Below are positions 41,397 to 50,406 of a stretch of 51,280 nucleotides of DNA, in pieces. Below the pieces are notes generated by a model that ran no database searches, was not told where the DNA came from, and worked only from the letters and a program-made list of their open reading frames with translations. The stretch's first letter is position 1. The number at the start of each line of letters is the position of its first letter. A program made the translations under genes and the position numbers. The DNA comes from Sphingosinicella sp. (GTDB lineage: Bacteria; Pseudomonadota; Alphaproteobacteria; Sphingomonadales; Sphingomonadaceae), in NCBI GenBank assembly GCA_016793845.1, contig JAEULI010000179.1:1-51280 (forward strand). Direction: 5' to 3'.

Positions 41397-41677
41397 GCTC
41401 GACCACCTTCTTGCGGCCCGCAGCAGGGCCTCGACTTCATTTGGTTTTCTGAACCGGGGACGGGATCGAACCCCGAACCGCCCCACGGATGGCAGCGCAA
41501 TATCCGACGAAGCGCGAGCGCGCCACCCTTGATAGGGCCATGCCGCTCGATCGCCTCGATCGCATAGGCCGAGCACGACGGCGCGAACCGGCACGTTGGC
41601 GGCAGGATCGCCGAGAAGGTCAGCTGCCAGCCGCGCGCCACGAGGATCATCATCCGGGCGGCCAGCCTACCGATCAT
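41393..41677 (-). CDS. yidD: Membrane protein insertion efficiency factor YidD
   Basis: 94 aa. The family signature [19 protein letters not shown] with [25 protein letters not shown] is complete, including the three conserved Cys. It aids YidC-mediated insertion. The 4-base overlaps with rnpA upstream and yidC downstream indicate coupled translation. Confidence 0.95.
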   Translation of the reverse strand: MIGRLAARMMILVARGWQLTFSAILPPTCRFAPSCSAYAIEAIERHGPIKGGALALRRILRCHPWGGSGFDPVPGSENQMKSRPCCGPQEGGRA

Positions 41678-42147
41678 CTTGCGACCTTCCGCACGGCGCG
41701 CTGCAGATCGGCGATCATGTCCGCATAAGCGCGGGTCAGCCCGGCCTCGCGGCCGATCAGCACATAATCATGGGCGGGAGACGCCAGCGCAGGCATCGAT
41801 TCGGAAACGAGCGCGCGCAGGCGGCGCTTCAATCGGTTGCGGACGACCGAATTGCCGATCTTCTTGGTGACGGTGAAACCGACGCGCACACCGCCGCCAT
41901 CAGCGCGGTCGCGGGCCAGCAGGATGAAACCGTCGGTCACAGCGCGGCGTCCCTTGTTCGCGGCGAGAAAGTCGCGCCGCGCACGGAGCCGCTCCGGCGT
42001 CGGGGCTACGCCGACAGCCGCTTGCGGCCGCGCGCGCGGCGGGCCGCCAGAACCTTGCGGCCGCCCGGCGTCGCCGAGCGCGTGCGGAAGCCGTGACGCC
42101 GTTTGCGGACGAGCTTGCTCGGTTGGTAGGTGCGCTTCATCGGACAT
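41674..42147 (-). CDS. rnpA: Ribonuclease P protein component with N-terminal extension
   Basis: Protein subunit of RNase P, which matures tRNA 5' ends. The conserved part starts near residue 50 ([17 protein letters not shown]) and includes [22 protein letters not shown], the RNR motif. No ATG, GTG, TTG or CTG occurs in frame between the rpmH stop and this domain, nor anywhere earlier except ATG 42147, 7 bases before the rpmH ATG. So rnpA (157 aa) seems to encode a 45-50 residue basic, Pro/Gly-rich extension and to contain rpmH entirely in another frame. Overlaps yidD by 4 bases. An unusual codon or coupled reinitiation is an alternative. Confidence 0.85.
   Translation of the reverse strand: MSDEAHLPTEQARPQTASRLPHALGDAGRPQGSGGPPRARPQAAVGVAPTPERLRARRDFLAANKGRRAVTDGFILLARDRADGGGVRVGFTVTKKIGNSVVRNRLKRRLRALVSESMPALASPAHDYVLIGREAGLTRAYADMIADLQRAVRKVAR
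42006..42140 (-). CDS. rpmH: 50S ribosomal protein L34
   Basis: 44 aa, basic, the textbook L34 sequence: [20 protein letters not shown] at the start and ARGRKRLSA at the end. AAGG lies 8 bases upstream, an optimal distance. It is completely contained in the rnpA frame. The gene order rpmH-rnpA-yidD-yidC is standard. Confidence 0.97.
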   Translation of the reverse strand: MKRTYQPSKLVRKRRHGFRTRSATPGGRKVLAARRARGRKRLSA

Positions 42148-42272
42148 GCCTTCTTGCGAATCGAATCAATAAAAACGGCCGCGCACGCGTGCTCGCGCAA
42201 TCGCGGCCGAAACCTTCGGGCGAGCGCATAAGCCAAGCGCGCGCCCAAAGTCAACGGAAAGCATGGACGCGC

Positions 42273-42563
42273 CTACTCCGGATGCGGCCGCTTGCGGCGG
42301 CGAAGACCCATGTCGACCCAGCGCGCGATCTTCGGATAGCGGCGCTTGAACGCGACGTAGCGCTTGCGCGCCCAGTGCGAGTTCCGGAGCACGAGCGCAA
42401 GGCCGATCGCCGATCCGATGAAGCCGAACGGCCCCGGAATCAGCGGCCCGCCGATGATCGGAGACAGAATCATCAGCATCACGCCCGCCGTGATCTCCGC
42501 GCCGCGGCGCGCGAGCGAACGCGGCCGCCGCGGCTTGCGAGCGGATGGGGAGGGCGTGGTCAC
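42273..42563 (-). CDS. Small membrane protein with PGPFG motif
   Basis: 96 aa. Basic N-terminus, one or two hydrophobic segments (about 21-60; GVMLMILSPIIGG, then IPGPFGFIGSAIGLALVL) and a basic C-terminal tail (ARKRYVAFKRRYPK). The PxPGPFG motif resembles the PGPGW-type small transmembrane family. Function unknown. It lies 132 bases upstream of rpmH on the same strand and is divergent from comM. Confidence 0.7.
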   Translation of the reverse strand: MTTPSPSARKPRRPRSLARRGAEITAGVMLMILSPIIGGPLIPGPFGFIGSAIGLALVLRNSHWARKRYVAFKRRYPKIARWVDMGLRRRKRPHPE

Positions 42564-42725
42564 CGGGAATCCTTGAAGACGCGCGAATCGTTTCCGCCGC
42601 GCACGATGCGCCTGCGACGTGTCAAAAAAGAGGCCGTATCCTCAGGGGTTTGACGGCAATGTTGGCGCACTTTACCGGTGTCCTCCGGTGCATTGTTTCG
42701 GTGCATCAACGGGGGAATGCCGGTC

Positions 42726-44231
42726 ATGGTTGCGCGCGTGCAGACAGTCGCGTTCATCGGGCTCGAAGCGCGCAGCATCGATGTGCAGGTGCAGATCGCG
42801 CGCGGGGGCGCCAAGTTCACCATCGTCGGCCTGCCCGACAAGGCCGTGGCCGAAAGCCAGGAGCGCGTGCGCGCGGCGCTTTCCGCCATCGGCCTCGCGC
42901 TTCCCTTCCAGCGCATCACCGTCAACCTTTCGCCCGCCGACCTGCCCAAGGAAGGCAGCCACTACGATCTCCCCATCGCGCTCGGCCTCCTCGCCGCGAT
43001 GGGCGTCGTCGACCTCGAAGCCCTCGCCGGCTACGCGGCGGTCGGCGAACTCGCGCTCGACGGGCGCGTCAGCCCCGTGCCCGGCGTGCTGCTCGCTGCG
43101 CTCCACGCCTCGTCCAATGAACTCGGCCTCATCTGCCCCGCCGCGCAGGGCGGCGAGGCGGCATGGGCAGGCTGCGACGTGCTCGCCGCGCCCGATCTCC
43201 TCAGCCTGCTCAACCACCTGAAAGGCACGCAGCTTCTCAGCCCGCCCGTGGCGACCGTGGCCGACGAACCCGTCGGCGCGCCAGACCTCGCCGCCGTGAA
43301 AGGCCAGGAAACCGCCAAACGCGCGCTCGAAGTGGCGGCGGCTGGGGGCCATAACCTGCTGTTCTCCGGGCCGCCGGGCGCGGGCAAATCGCTCCTCGCC
43401 GCCACACTGCCCGGGATCCTGCCGCCGCTCTCCCCGCGCGAGGCGCTGGAGGTCTCGATGGTCGCCTCTGTCGCGGGCGCACTCGACGGCGGCAAACTGA
43501 TCCGCACCCGCCCGTTCCGCGCACCCCACCATTCGGCCTCGATGCCCGCGCTCGTCGGCGGCGGCGCAAAGGCGCGGCCCGGCGAAGTAAGCCTCGCGCA
43601 TCTCGGCGTGCTGTTCCTCGACGAGTTGCCGGAGTTCCAGCGGCAAGTGCTCGATTCGCTGCGCCAGCCGCTGGAAACAGGCGAGGTCAGTGTCGCCCGC
43701 GCCGCGCTCCACGTCACCTACCCCGCGCGCGTGCAGCTCATCGCCGCGATGAACCCCTGCCGCTGCGGCCACCTCAGCGACCCCGCCCTCGCCTGCGCCC
43801 GCGCACCGAGATGCGCCGCCGACTATCAGGCAAAACTCTCCGGGCCGCTCCTCGACCGCATCGACCTCCACGTCGAGGTCGAACCCGTCTCCGCCGCAGA
43901 TCTCGCGCTACCGCCCCCTGCCGAAGGCTCGGCCGAAGTCGCCGCCCGCGTCGCCGCCGCCCGCGCTCTCCAGACCGCCCGCTACGAAGCCCACGGCGTG
44001 CGCACCAATGCCGAGGCCGACGGCAAGCTCCTCGAAGACGTCGCGACACCCGACTACGCCGGGCGCCAACTGCTGATGCAGGCCGCCGAATCCATGCGCC
44101 TCACAGCGCGCGGCTACCACCGCGTGCTGCGCGTCGCCCGCACGCTCGCCGATCTCGCGGGCGCCGAAACCGTGTCCCGCATCCACATCGCCGAAGCGCT
44201 CAGCTACCGCCGCCGCGCGCCGGTGAACTGA
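42726..44231 (+). CDS. comM: YifB/ComM family Mg chelatase-like ATPase
   Basis: 501 aa. N-terminal Lon-protease-like fold (ARVQTVAFIGLEARSIDVQVQI, FTIVGLPDKAVAESQERVRAA), AAA+ domain with Walker A FSGPPGAGKSLLAATL and Walker B GVLFLDELPEF, zinc-type Cys in NPCRCGHLSDPALACARAPRC, and a C-terminal helical domain. ComM-type helicases promote branch migration during natural transformation in some bacteria; other YifB are uncharacterised. ATG 42726 matches the family start; ATG 42717 is possible. Confidence 0.92.
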   Translation: MVARVQTVAFIGLEARSIDVQVQIARGGAKFTIVGLPDKAVAESQERVRAALSAIGLALPFQRITVNLSPADLPKEGSHYDLPIALGLLAAMGVVDLEALAGYAAVGELALDGRVSPVPGVLLAALHASSNELGLICPAAQGGEAAWAGCDVLAAPDLLSLLNHLKGTQLLSPPVATVADEPVGAPDLAAVKGQETAKRALEVAAAGGHNLLFSGPPGAGKSLLAATLPGILPPLSPREALEVSMVASVAGALDGGKLIRTRPFRAPHHSASMPALVGGGAKARPGEVSLAHLGVLFLDELPEFQRQVLDSLRQPLETGEVSVARAALHVTYPARVQLIAAMNPCRCGHLSDPALACARAPRCAADYQAKLSGPLLDRIDLHVEVEPVSAADLALPPPAEGSAEVAARVAAARALQTARYEAHGVRTNAEADGKLLEDVATPDYAGRQLLMQAAESMRLTARGYHRVLRVARTLADLAGAETVSRIHIAEALSYRRRAPVN

Positions 44232-44331
44232 AACCCTACCGCAAAAGCTATCGTTCACCGATCCCCGAACGCATTTCCATCGCAATAGCGCTCGTCTATC
44301 GTCACCACCCCATGGGCAGAGGGAACCGTTG

Positions 44332-45615
44332 ATGCCATTACATGTGAAGATGCTGATCGGGTTCGCGGTCGGTCTTGTCGCGGGCCTTGTCGTGCATTTC
44401 ACGGCGGGCGCGGATGCCGCGTGGGTGCATACCGTCACGACCTATGTCACCGGTCCGATCGGGCAGCTCTTCCTGCGGCTGCTGTTCATGCTCGTGATCC
44501 CGCTGCTGTTCTCTGCGCTGGTGCTCGGCGTCGCCGAGATGGGCGACATCCGCTCGCTCGGCCGCATCGGCTGGAAGACGCTCGCCTACACGATCGGCGT
44601 TTCCGCCGTGGCAGTGGCGATCGGCCTCTTCTTCGTGAACGTACTGCGCCCCGGCGACGGCATCGACCCCGCGCTCGCCCAGCGTCTGCTCGCCGATGCG
44701 GGCGACAATGCGTCGGCGATCGTCGCAAGCTCGCGCGAGGCGCCGTCCGGCGTGGAAGCCGTGCTCAACATCGTGCCCTCGAACGTCATCCGCGCCGCCG
44801 CGGACAACGACATCCTCGCCGTGATGTTCTTCGCGTTGATGTTCGGCATCGGCATGGTGCTCGCGAACTCGCCGGGTACGGAGCGTCTGAAGGGCGCGAT
44901 CGAAGGCCTGTTCGACGTGACGATGACGCTGATCAACCTCGTCATCCGCATGGCGCCTTATGCCGTCGCCTGCTTCATGTTCAATCTCGCCGCGCTGTTC
45001 GGCTGGGATCTGCTGGCGCGGCTCGCGTCTTATGTCGGCGTCGTCGTTCTGGCGCTCGGCGTCCACATGATCGTCGTCTACTCGCTTGCCGTGAAGTTCC
45101 TCGGCGGCATGTCGCCCGCGCGCTTCTTCAAGGGATCGGAGGAAGCCATCGTCATGGCCTTCTCCACCGCCTCCTCGAACGCCACGCTGCCCACGGCACT
45201 CCGCGTCGCCGAAACCAAGCTGATGCTGCCGCGCCGCGTCTCGCGCTTCGTGCTCACCATCGGCGCCACCGCCAACCAGAACGGCACCGCGTTGTTCGAG
45301 GGCGTCACCGTGCTGTTCCTCGCGCAGTTCTTCGGTGTCGAGCTGTCGCTCGGCCAACAGTTCGTGGTGATGCTGGTGTGCATTCTCGGCGGCATCGGTA
45401 CCGCGGGCGTGCCCGCGGGCTCGCTGCCGGTCGTCGCGCTCATCCTCGGCATGGTTGGCGTGCCGCCGGAAGGCATCGGCCTCATCCTCGGCGTCGACCG
45501 CTTCCTCGACATGTGCCGCACCACGCTGAACGTCACAGGCGATCTCGCCGCCGCAGTGGTGGTGTCGCGCGGCGAAACCGACCCACCGCTGCTCACCCCC
45601 GAACCTATGCGATGA
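44332..45615 (+). CDS. Dicarboxylate/amino acid:cation symporter
   Basis: 427 aa DAACS transporter (GltP/DctA fold). About eight helices plus re-entrant loops HP1/HP2. FSTASSNATLPTALRVAE is the Ser-rich HP1, NQNGTALFEGV (NxxGT) the TM7 sodium/substrate motif, GTAGVPAG the HP2, and GVDRFLDMCRTTLNVTGD the TM8 signature with the substrate-binding Asp and Arg. Na+ or H+ coupling and substrate are not settled. AGAGGGA precedes ATG 44332. Its end overlaps the converging oxygenase by 11 bases. Confidence 0.92.
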   Translation: MPLHVKMLIGFAVGLVAGLVVHFTAGADAAWVHTVTTYVTGPIGQLFLRLLFMLVIPLLFSALVLGVAEMGDIRSLGRIGWKTLAYTIGVSAVAVAIGLFFVNVLRPGDGIDPALAQRLLADAGDNASAIVASSREAPSGVEAVLNIVPSNVIRAAADNDILAVMFFALMFGIGMVLANSPGTERLKGAIEGLFDVTMTLINLVIRMAPYAVACFMFNLAALFGWDLLARLASYVGVVVLALGVHMIVVYSLAVKFLGGMSPARFFKGSEEAIVMAFSTASSNATLPTALRVAETKLMLPRRVSRFVLTIGATANQNGTALFEGVTVLFLAQFFGVELSLGQQFVVMLVCILGGIGTAGVPAGSLPVVALILGMVGVPPEGIGLILGVDRFLDMCRTTLNVTGDLAAAVVVSRGETDPPLLTPEPMR

Positions 45616-46756
45616 GGTCTTCGACCGTCTCGTGAAAGCGGCGGATGCCGAGTTCGAGGCTACCGAGCAGCAGTTCGGACACGGCGCCGCTTTCCAGCCC
45701 TTGCTGGCCGAGCGCGGCCGCGCCGAAATCCTCGGTGCCGAACACGCCGCCGTCGAGCAGCTCCCATGATCGGCGCCAGTGATCCTCGGCCTTCGCCGTC
45801 GCGGGCTTCTCGGGGATCAGCATGAAGTCTTCGACGAGCGTACGCCCCGCCGCCTGCGGCATCAGCGTCATCAGGTTCACGTAATCCGGCGAGAACACCA
45901 GCACCGTGCCGGGCACGAGCTGATAGGCATAAGTGACGACACGGCGCAGCGCCGCCCAGTCTTCGAGATCGACCTTGGCGAGATAATCGGCGCGGGCCAC
46001 CGCCGAACGCGCGTGCGGCCCGATCAGGTCGGCCGCCGTGATCCCGTCCACGAAGAAAGGCGCGATCGTTTTCGCGTGCAGGCGCTGCACGTGGTAGCTT
46101 TCAAGGAACGCGTCCATGATGAGCTTCCAATTCGCGGGCACATCGTGCGTGCGGCGATTGTAGAGATACATGTCGCCAAGCCCGAGCGCGTCGAAATCGG
46201 CGGCGAGCGCCTCCTCGACATACGAAAAATCATAGGCCCGATCCCGCTCCAGCCCCGCCCAGATGATGCCGCCTGCCTCACGCGAGGGGAGTTCGAGAAG
46301 ACCGCGCTCCGCCTTGTCCAGCCCCGGAAACGTGTCGGCGCGCGGCACGCCCGCCAGCCGCCCGTCCGCGCCATAGGCCCAGGCATGATAGGGGCAGACG
46401 ATGCGCGGTGCCTTCTGTACATCCGCGCCCTCCATCAGCCGCGTACCGCGATGGCGGCAAACGTTCAGGAGCACGCGCACCACGCCCTTCCTGTCACGCG
46501 CGAGGAGCAGCGGCACGCCGAAGCCGTCGTGCGGCACCGCCATGTTCGCCTCCGGCAGCAGCGCCGATACCGCAACCGCAACCGGAAGCCGCCCGAACAG
46601 CCGGTCGCGCTCCAACCGGAAACGCGCGTCGTCGACATAGACGGAAGCGGGCACGGTCGCAGTGCGGTCGTCGTGCGCGGCCTTGCCGTCCGCGATCACC
46701 CGCGCCAGCGCAAGCTGGCCGGCGGTCGGACGGCGCGGGGGTGAAAGGGCGTCCAT
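45605..46756 (-). CDS. Rieske aromatic ring-hydroxylating dioxygenase, alpha subunit family
   Basis: 383 aa. The Rieske [2Fe-2S] motif C-x-H (CRHRG) and CPYHAW, 17 residues apart, are at about 97-120. The catalytic domain has the non-haem iron His pair in ESYHVQRLHA and an Asp in MDAFLE. It needs a reductase and ferredoxin not encoded here. Substrate unknown; such orphan enzymes act on aromatics, betaines or sterols. Start uncertain: ATG 46756 or 46765. Confidence 0.88.
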   Translation of the reverse strand: MDALSPPRRPTAGQLALARVIADGKAAHDDRTATVPASVYVDDARFRLERDRLFGRLPVAVAVSALLPEANMAVPHDGFGVPLLLARDRKGVVRVLLNVCRHRGTRLMEGADVQKAPRIVCPYHAWAYGADGRLAGVPRADTFPGLDKAERGLLELPSREAGGIIWAGLERDRAYDFSYVEEALAADFDALGLGDMYLYNRRTHDVPANWKLIMDAFLESYHVQRLHAKTIAPFFVDGITAADLIGPHARSAVARADYLAKVDLEDWAALRRVVTYAYQLVPGTVLVFSPDYVNLMTLMPQAAGRTLVEDFMLIPEKPATAKAEDHWRRSWELLDGGVFGTEDFGAAALGQQGLESGAVSELLLGSLELGIRRFHETVEDLIA

Positions 46757-46868
46757 ACCGCACATTCTACCGCGCCGGAGGCCGCCCGGCACCTAGCGCA
46801 AACGGGGGAGATTCACGCGGCACGTTTTCTGCCCTACACATGCGGGCGTTGAGCATGAAGGAGCAGGC

Positions 46869-48200
46869 ATGGCGGGCACGTTCGCATCGGTTCGGGACCG
46901 TCTTCCCGAAGGTGTCCGCCCCTATTTCGAATCCGCGCCGCTCGCCGCGCTGTTCCTCGGCATGTCATCGGGCTTCCCCTATGCGATGATCGGCGCCACG
47001 CTCACCACGCGTCTGGCGCAGGACGGGATCGACAAGAAGAGCGTCACCACCTTCGCGCTCGTGTTCCTCGCCTACAACTTCAAGTTCCTGTGGGCCTGGG
47101 TGGTGGAAGGCGTGCGCCTGCCGCTGCTCGGGCGGCTCGGCCAGCGCGTCTCGTGGATGGTGTTCACGGCGGCGCTGGTGATCGCCGCGGTCATCAATCT
47201 CGGCCTCACCGATCCGCAGGCGGATATCATGGCGGTCGCCCTCGCCGCGATCTTCGTCGGCGTCGCGGGCGCAACCTTCGACATCGTGATCGACGCCTAC
47301 CGTATCGAGCTTCTGGAGCCGCGCCAGCTCGGCGTCGGCGCGGGCATGTCGCAATACGGCTGGCGCATCGGCGCGGCCGGCGCGGGCGCGCTCGCGCTTG
47401 TCGCCGCCGATCCCATGCAGTGGAACCTCGGCTGGGATGCGGCCTACATGCTGTGCGCCGTCTTCGCACTTCCCGCCGCGCTCACCGCGCTGGTGATGGG
47501 CGAACCCGCGCGCCACAAGGAGGTCGCTGCACGCAAGTCGTTGAAGTCGCTCGGCACCGCCATCATCGGCCCCTTTGCGGAGTTCCTGAAGCGCAGCGGC
47601 GCATGGCTGGTGCTGCTCTTCATCCTCGTCCACAAGATCGGCGACACGCTCGCCAACCTCACGCTCCGCCTGCTGTTCGAGGATCTCGGCTATTCGAACA
47701 CCGAAATCGCCATCTACGACGTCGGCGTCGGCTTCTGGGCGCTGCTCGCAGGCATCTTCGTGGGCGGCGTGCTCTACGCGAAACTGGGTCTCAAGCGCTC
47801 AGTGCTCTTCAGCCTGATCCTGATGGCCGTCTCCAATTTCAGCTTCGCGCTGCTCGCCGGGGCCGGGCACAGCAACACCGGCATGGCGCTCGCCATCGGT
47901 TTTGAAAATTTCGCGAGCGGTATCGGCGGCGTCTGCGTCGTCGCCTACTTCTCCGCACTCACCGACCTCCGCTTCACGGCGGCGCAATATGCGCTCATCT
48001 CCGCCTTCGCCAGCATCGTCGGCCGCTTCCTCACCGGCACCACGGCGGGCGCGCTGATCGAGAGTTTCGGCTACGTGAACTACTACCTCTTCACCACCGC
48101 CATCGCCCTCCCCGGCATCCTCCTCTTCTGGCTGATGATGCGCGCGGGCCTGATCGACGCGTCGATCGGCACGGCGGGAACGGAGAAGGCGGAAAGTTAG
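46869..48200 (+). CDS. AmpG-like MFS transporter
   Basis: 443 aa with about 12 transmembrane helices. The N-terminal SGFPYAMIGATLTTRLAQ and KFLWAWVVEGV match the AmpG (anhydromuropeptide permease) family, as do VIDAYRIELLEPRQLGVGAG and AYFSALTDLRFTAAQYAL. Likely imports muropeptides for peptidoglycan recycling. AAGGAGC before ATG 46869. Divergent from the oxygenase; its stop overlaps the converging folC stop by 4 bases. Confidence 0.87.
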   Translation: MAGTFASVRDRLPEGVRPYFESAPLAALFLGMSSGFPYAMIGATLTTRLAQDGIDKKSVTTFALVFLAYNFKFLWAWVVEGVRLPLLGRLGQRVSWMVFTAALVIAAVINLGLTDPQADIMAVALAAIFVGVAGATFDIVIDAYRIELLEPRQLGVGAGMSQYGWRIGAAGAGALALVAADPMQWNLGWDAAYMLCAVFALPAALTALVMGEPARHKEVAARKSLKSLGTAIIGPFAEFLKRSGAWLVLLFILVHKIGDTLANLTLRLLFEDLGYSNTEIAIYDVGVGFWALLAGIFVGGVLYAKLGLKRSVLFSLILMAVSNFSFALLAGAGHSNTGMALAIGFENFASGIGGVCVVAYFSALTDLRFTAAQYALISAFASIVGRFLTGTTAGALIESFGYVNYYLFTTAIALPGILLFWLMMRAGLIDASIGTAGTEKAES

Positions 48201-49528
48201 GCCGGAAGGGGTCCATTGATCTTCAGCACGTCACCGGCGAGGTAGAGCGACCCCGCGATCAGCACCACGGGCGGCGCCTTGCGGTCGGCGGCGTGGCCGA
48301 TGCGGCGGAGGGCTTCGTCGACCGATACGGCGTGGGTCGCGGTGAGGCCGACATCGCCCGCAAATTTCGCGAGCGTTTCCGGGGGCACGCAGTCGTGCTC
48401 GGGGATCGGCACGGTGTGCACCGCTGTCACACGGCCGGCGAACGCCTTGAGGAAGGCCGCCGCGTCCTTGCTCTGGAGCATCCCGAGCACGAGGTGGAAC
48501 GGCGTCGCCGCGATATCCTGCGCGCGGAAGGCATCGACGATCACGCGCGCGGCAGAGGGGTTGTGGCCGCCGTCGAGCCAGAGTTCGCTGCCCTGCGGCA
48601 GGTGCTGCACGAACGGGCCGCTCTCCAGCCGCTGCAGCCGCGCGGGCCATTCCGCCCAGCCCGGCCCGGCGCGCAGTGCTGCATCCGGCACGGCGAGCGC
48701 CGTCTGGTGGCGCAGCATCGCGGCGGCAAGGCCGACATTGTCGATCTGGTGGGCGCCCGGCAGGCGCGGCATACCGAGCGTCAGCTTCGCCTTGCTATCG
48801 CGGTAGTGAAGCTGGTCCTGATAGATGCCCACATCCCAGTCGATGCCGCGCGCGATGATGCGCGCGCCCTTCGGCCCCGCCACCTCGCCGATCGCCGCTG
48901 CCACCGTCTGCGGGTAGCGGGAGGTGACGAGCGGCACGCCCTTCTTGGCGATGCCCGCCTTCTCGCGCGCGATGTCGAGGATCGAGTGGCCGAGGAACTG
49001 CTGGTGATCGAGGCCCAGTTGGGCGATGCCGCAAACGGCCGCCGTTGGCACCACGTTCGTCGCATCCCATGTGCCGCCGAGCCCGACCTCGATGACGCAG
49101 GCGTCGGCGGGCATGCGCGAGAAGGCCGTGAACGCCGCCGCCGTGGTCAGCTCGAAGAAGGTGATCTGCTCTTCGTTGTTAACGCTGATCACATCGGTCA
49201 GCAGCTCGATCAGCTCGGAATCGGTGATTAGCCGCCCGGCAAGGCGGATACGCTCGTTGAAGCGCACCAGATGCGGCGAAGTGAAGACATGGACGCGGTA
49301 GCCCGCCGCTTCGAGGCACGCGCGCAGGAACGCGGCCGTCGAGCCCTTGCCGTTGGTGCCGGAGACGTGAAACACCGGCGGCAGGTGGTGGTGCGGGTTG
49401 CCGAGCTTGCCGAGCAGCCGTTCGAGGCGGCCGAGCGTCAGGTCGATCAGGTTGGGATGCAGCGCCTTTGCCTCGACGAGCAGAGCGTCGAGCGCGGGAT
49501 TGTCTGACCGGGCCCCCTCGGTGGCCAT
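48197..49528 (-). CDS. folC: Folylpolyglutamate / dihydrofolate synthase
   Basis: 443 aa Mur-ligase-fold enzyme. P-loop VSGTNGKGSTAAFL, the folate loop FTSPHLVRFNERIRLAG, central VIEVGLGGTWDATNVV and LGLDHQQFLGHSILDIAREKAGI, and the C-terminal WLDGGHNPSAARV. It adds glutamate to folates and may also join Glu to dihydropteroate. 20 bases after accD in the usual trpA-accD-folC order. Confidence 0.96.
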   Translation of the reverse strand: MATEGARSDNPALDALLVEAKALHPNLIDLTLGRLERLLGKLGNPHHHLPPVFHVSGTNGKGSTAAFLRACLEAAGYRVHVFTSPHLVRFNERIRLAGRLITDSELIELLTDVISVNNEEQITFFELTTAAAFTAFSRMPADACVIEVGLGGTWDATNVVPTAAVCGIAQLGLDHQQFLGHSILDIAREKAGIAKKGVPLVTSRYPQTVAAAIGEVAGPKGARIIARGIDWDVGIYQDQLHYRDSKAKLTLGMPRLPGAHQIDNVGLAAAMLRHQTALAVPDAALRAGPGWAEWPARLQRLESGPFVQHLPQGSELWLDGGHNPSAARVIVDAFRAQDIAATPFHLVLGMLQSKDAAAFLKAFAGRVTAVHTVPIPEHDCVPPETLAKFAGDVGLTATHAVSVDEALRRIGHAADRKAPPVVLIAGSLYLAGDVLKINGPLPA

Positions 49529-49548
49529 CAGCGCGGTGCTGGCATCGA

Positions 49549-50406
49549 TCAGGCGGCTTTCGCGGGCGCGTTGGTGAGCACGCCGAGCAGGCTGCCAAGC
49601 TGTGCCTTCAGCCGCTTCCGGTGCACGACCATGTCGACCATGCCGTGCTCGTGCAGATATTCGGCGCGCTGGAAGCCCTCGGGCAGCTTCTCGCGGATCG
49701 TCTGCTCGATGACGCGCTGTCCGGCAAAGCCGATGAGCGCGCCCGGCTCGGCAATGTGCACGTCTCCGAGCATCGCGTAGGACGCGGTGACGCCGCCCGT
49801 CGTCGGATCGGTGATGACGACGATGTACGGCAGCCCAGCCTCGCGCAGCAGCGAGGTGAGCACAGTCGCGCGCGGCATCTGCATCAGGCTCAATAGCCCC
49901 TCCTGCATCCGCGCGCCGCCCGCCGCGGTGAACACCACATACGGCACGCGGCTGTCGAGCGCGGCCTCGGCCCCGGCGATGAACGCCTCGCCGACGCCCA
50001 TGCCCATCGATCCGCCCATGTAGGCGAAGTTCTGCACGCCGACGATCGCCGAGATGTCCCCGATCTGGCCTTCTGCAACGGCGAACGCCTCGGGCTCGCC
50101 GGTCGCGCCGCGCGCGGCCTTGATGCGGTCAGTGTATTTCTTCTGGTCGCGGAACTTCAGCGGGTCTTCCGTCACGGACGGGATCCCCAGCCGCTCGTAC
50201 TTGCCGCCGTCGAAGATCTGCTGGAAGCGTTCTTTCGGGCCGATGCGCTCGTGGAATTCGCAGCGCGGGCAGACGTTCATGTTGTCCACCAGTTCGCGGT
50301 GGAAGTTCATCTGGCCGCAGCCCCGGCATTTCGTCCAGAGATTGTCCGGCGTTTCCTTCTTGGTGAGGAAACTGAGCGCGGGGCGGATGCGTTCGAGCCA
50401 GCTCAT
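49549..50406 (-). CDS. accD: Acetyl-CoA carboxylase carboxyltransferase subunit beta
   Basis: 285 aa. A four-Cys zinc ribbon CRGCGQMNF...CPRCEFH at about 28-53, then the carboxyltransferase fold with [16 protein letters not shown] and the acyl-CoA site [17 protein letters not shown]. It pairs with AccA to make malonyl-CoA. The ATG overlaps the trpA stop by 4 bases. Confidence 0.97.
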   Translation of the reverse strand: MSWLERIRPALSFLTKKETPDNLWTKCRGCGQMNFHRELVDNMNVCPRCEFHERIGPKERFQQIFDGGKYERLGIPSVTEDPLKFRDQKKYTDRIKAARGATGEPEAFAVAEGQIGDISAIVGVQNFAYMGGSMGMGVGEAFIAGAEAALDSRVPYVVFTAAGGARMQEGLLSLMQMPRATVLTSLLREAGLPYIVVITDPTTGGVTASYAMLGDVHIAEPGALIGFAGQRVIEQTIREKLPEGFQRAEYLHEHGMVDMVVHRKRLKAQLGSLLGVLTNAPAKAA

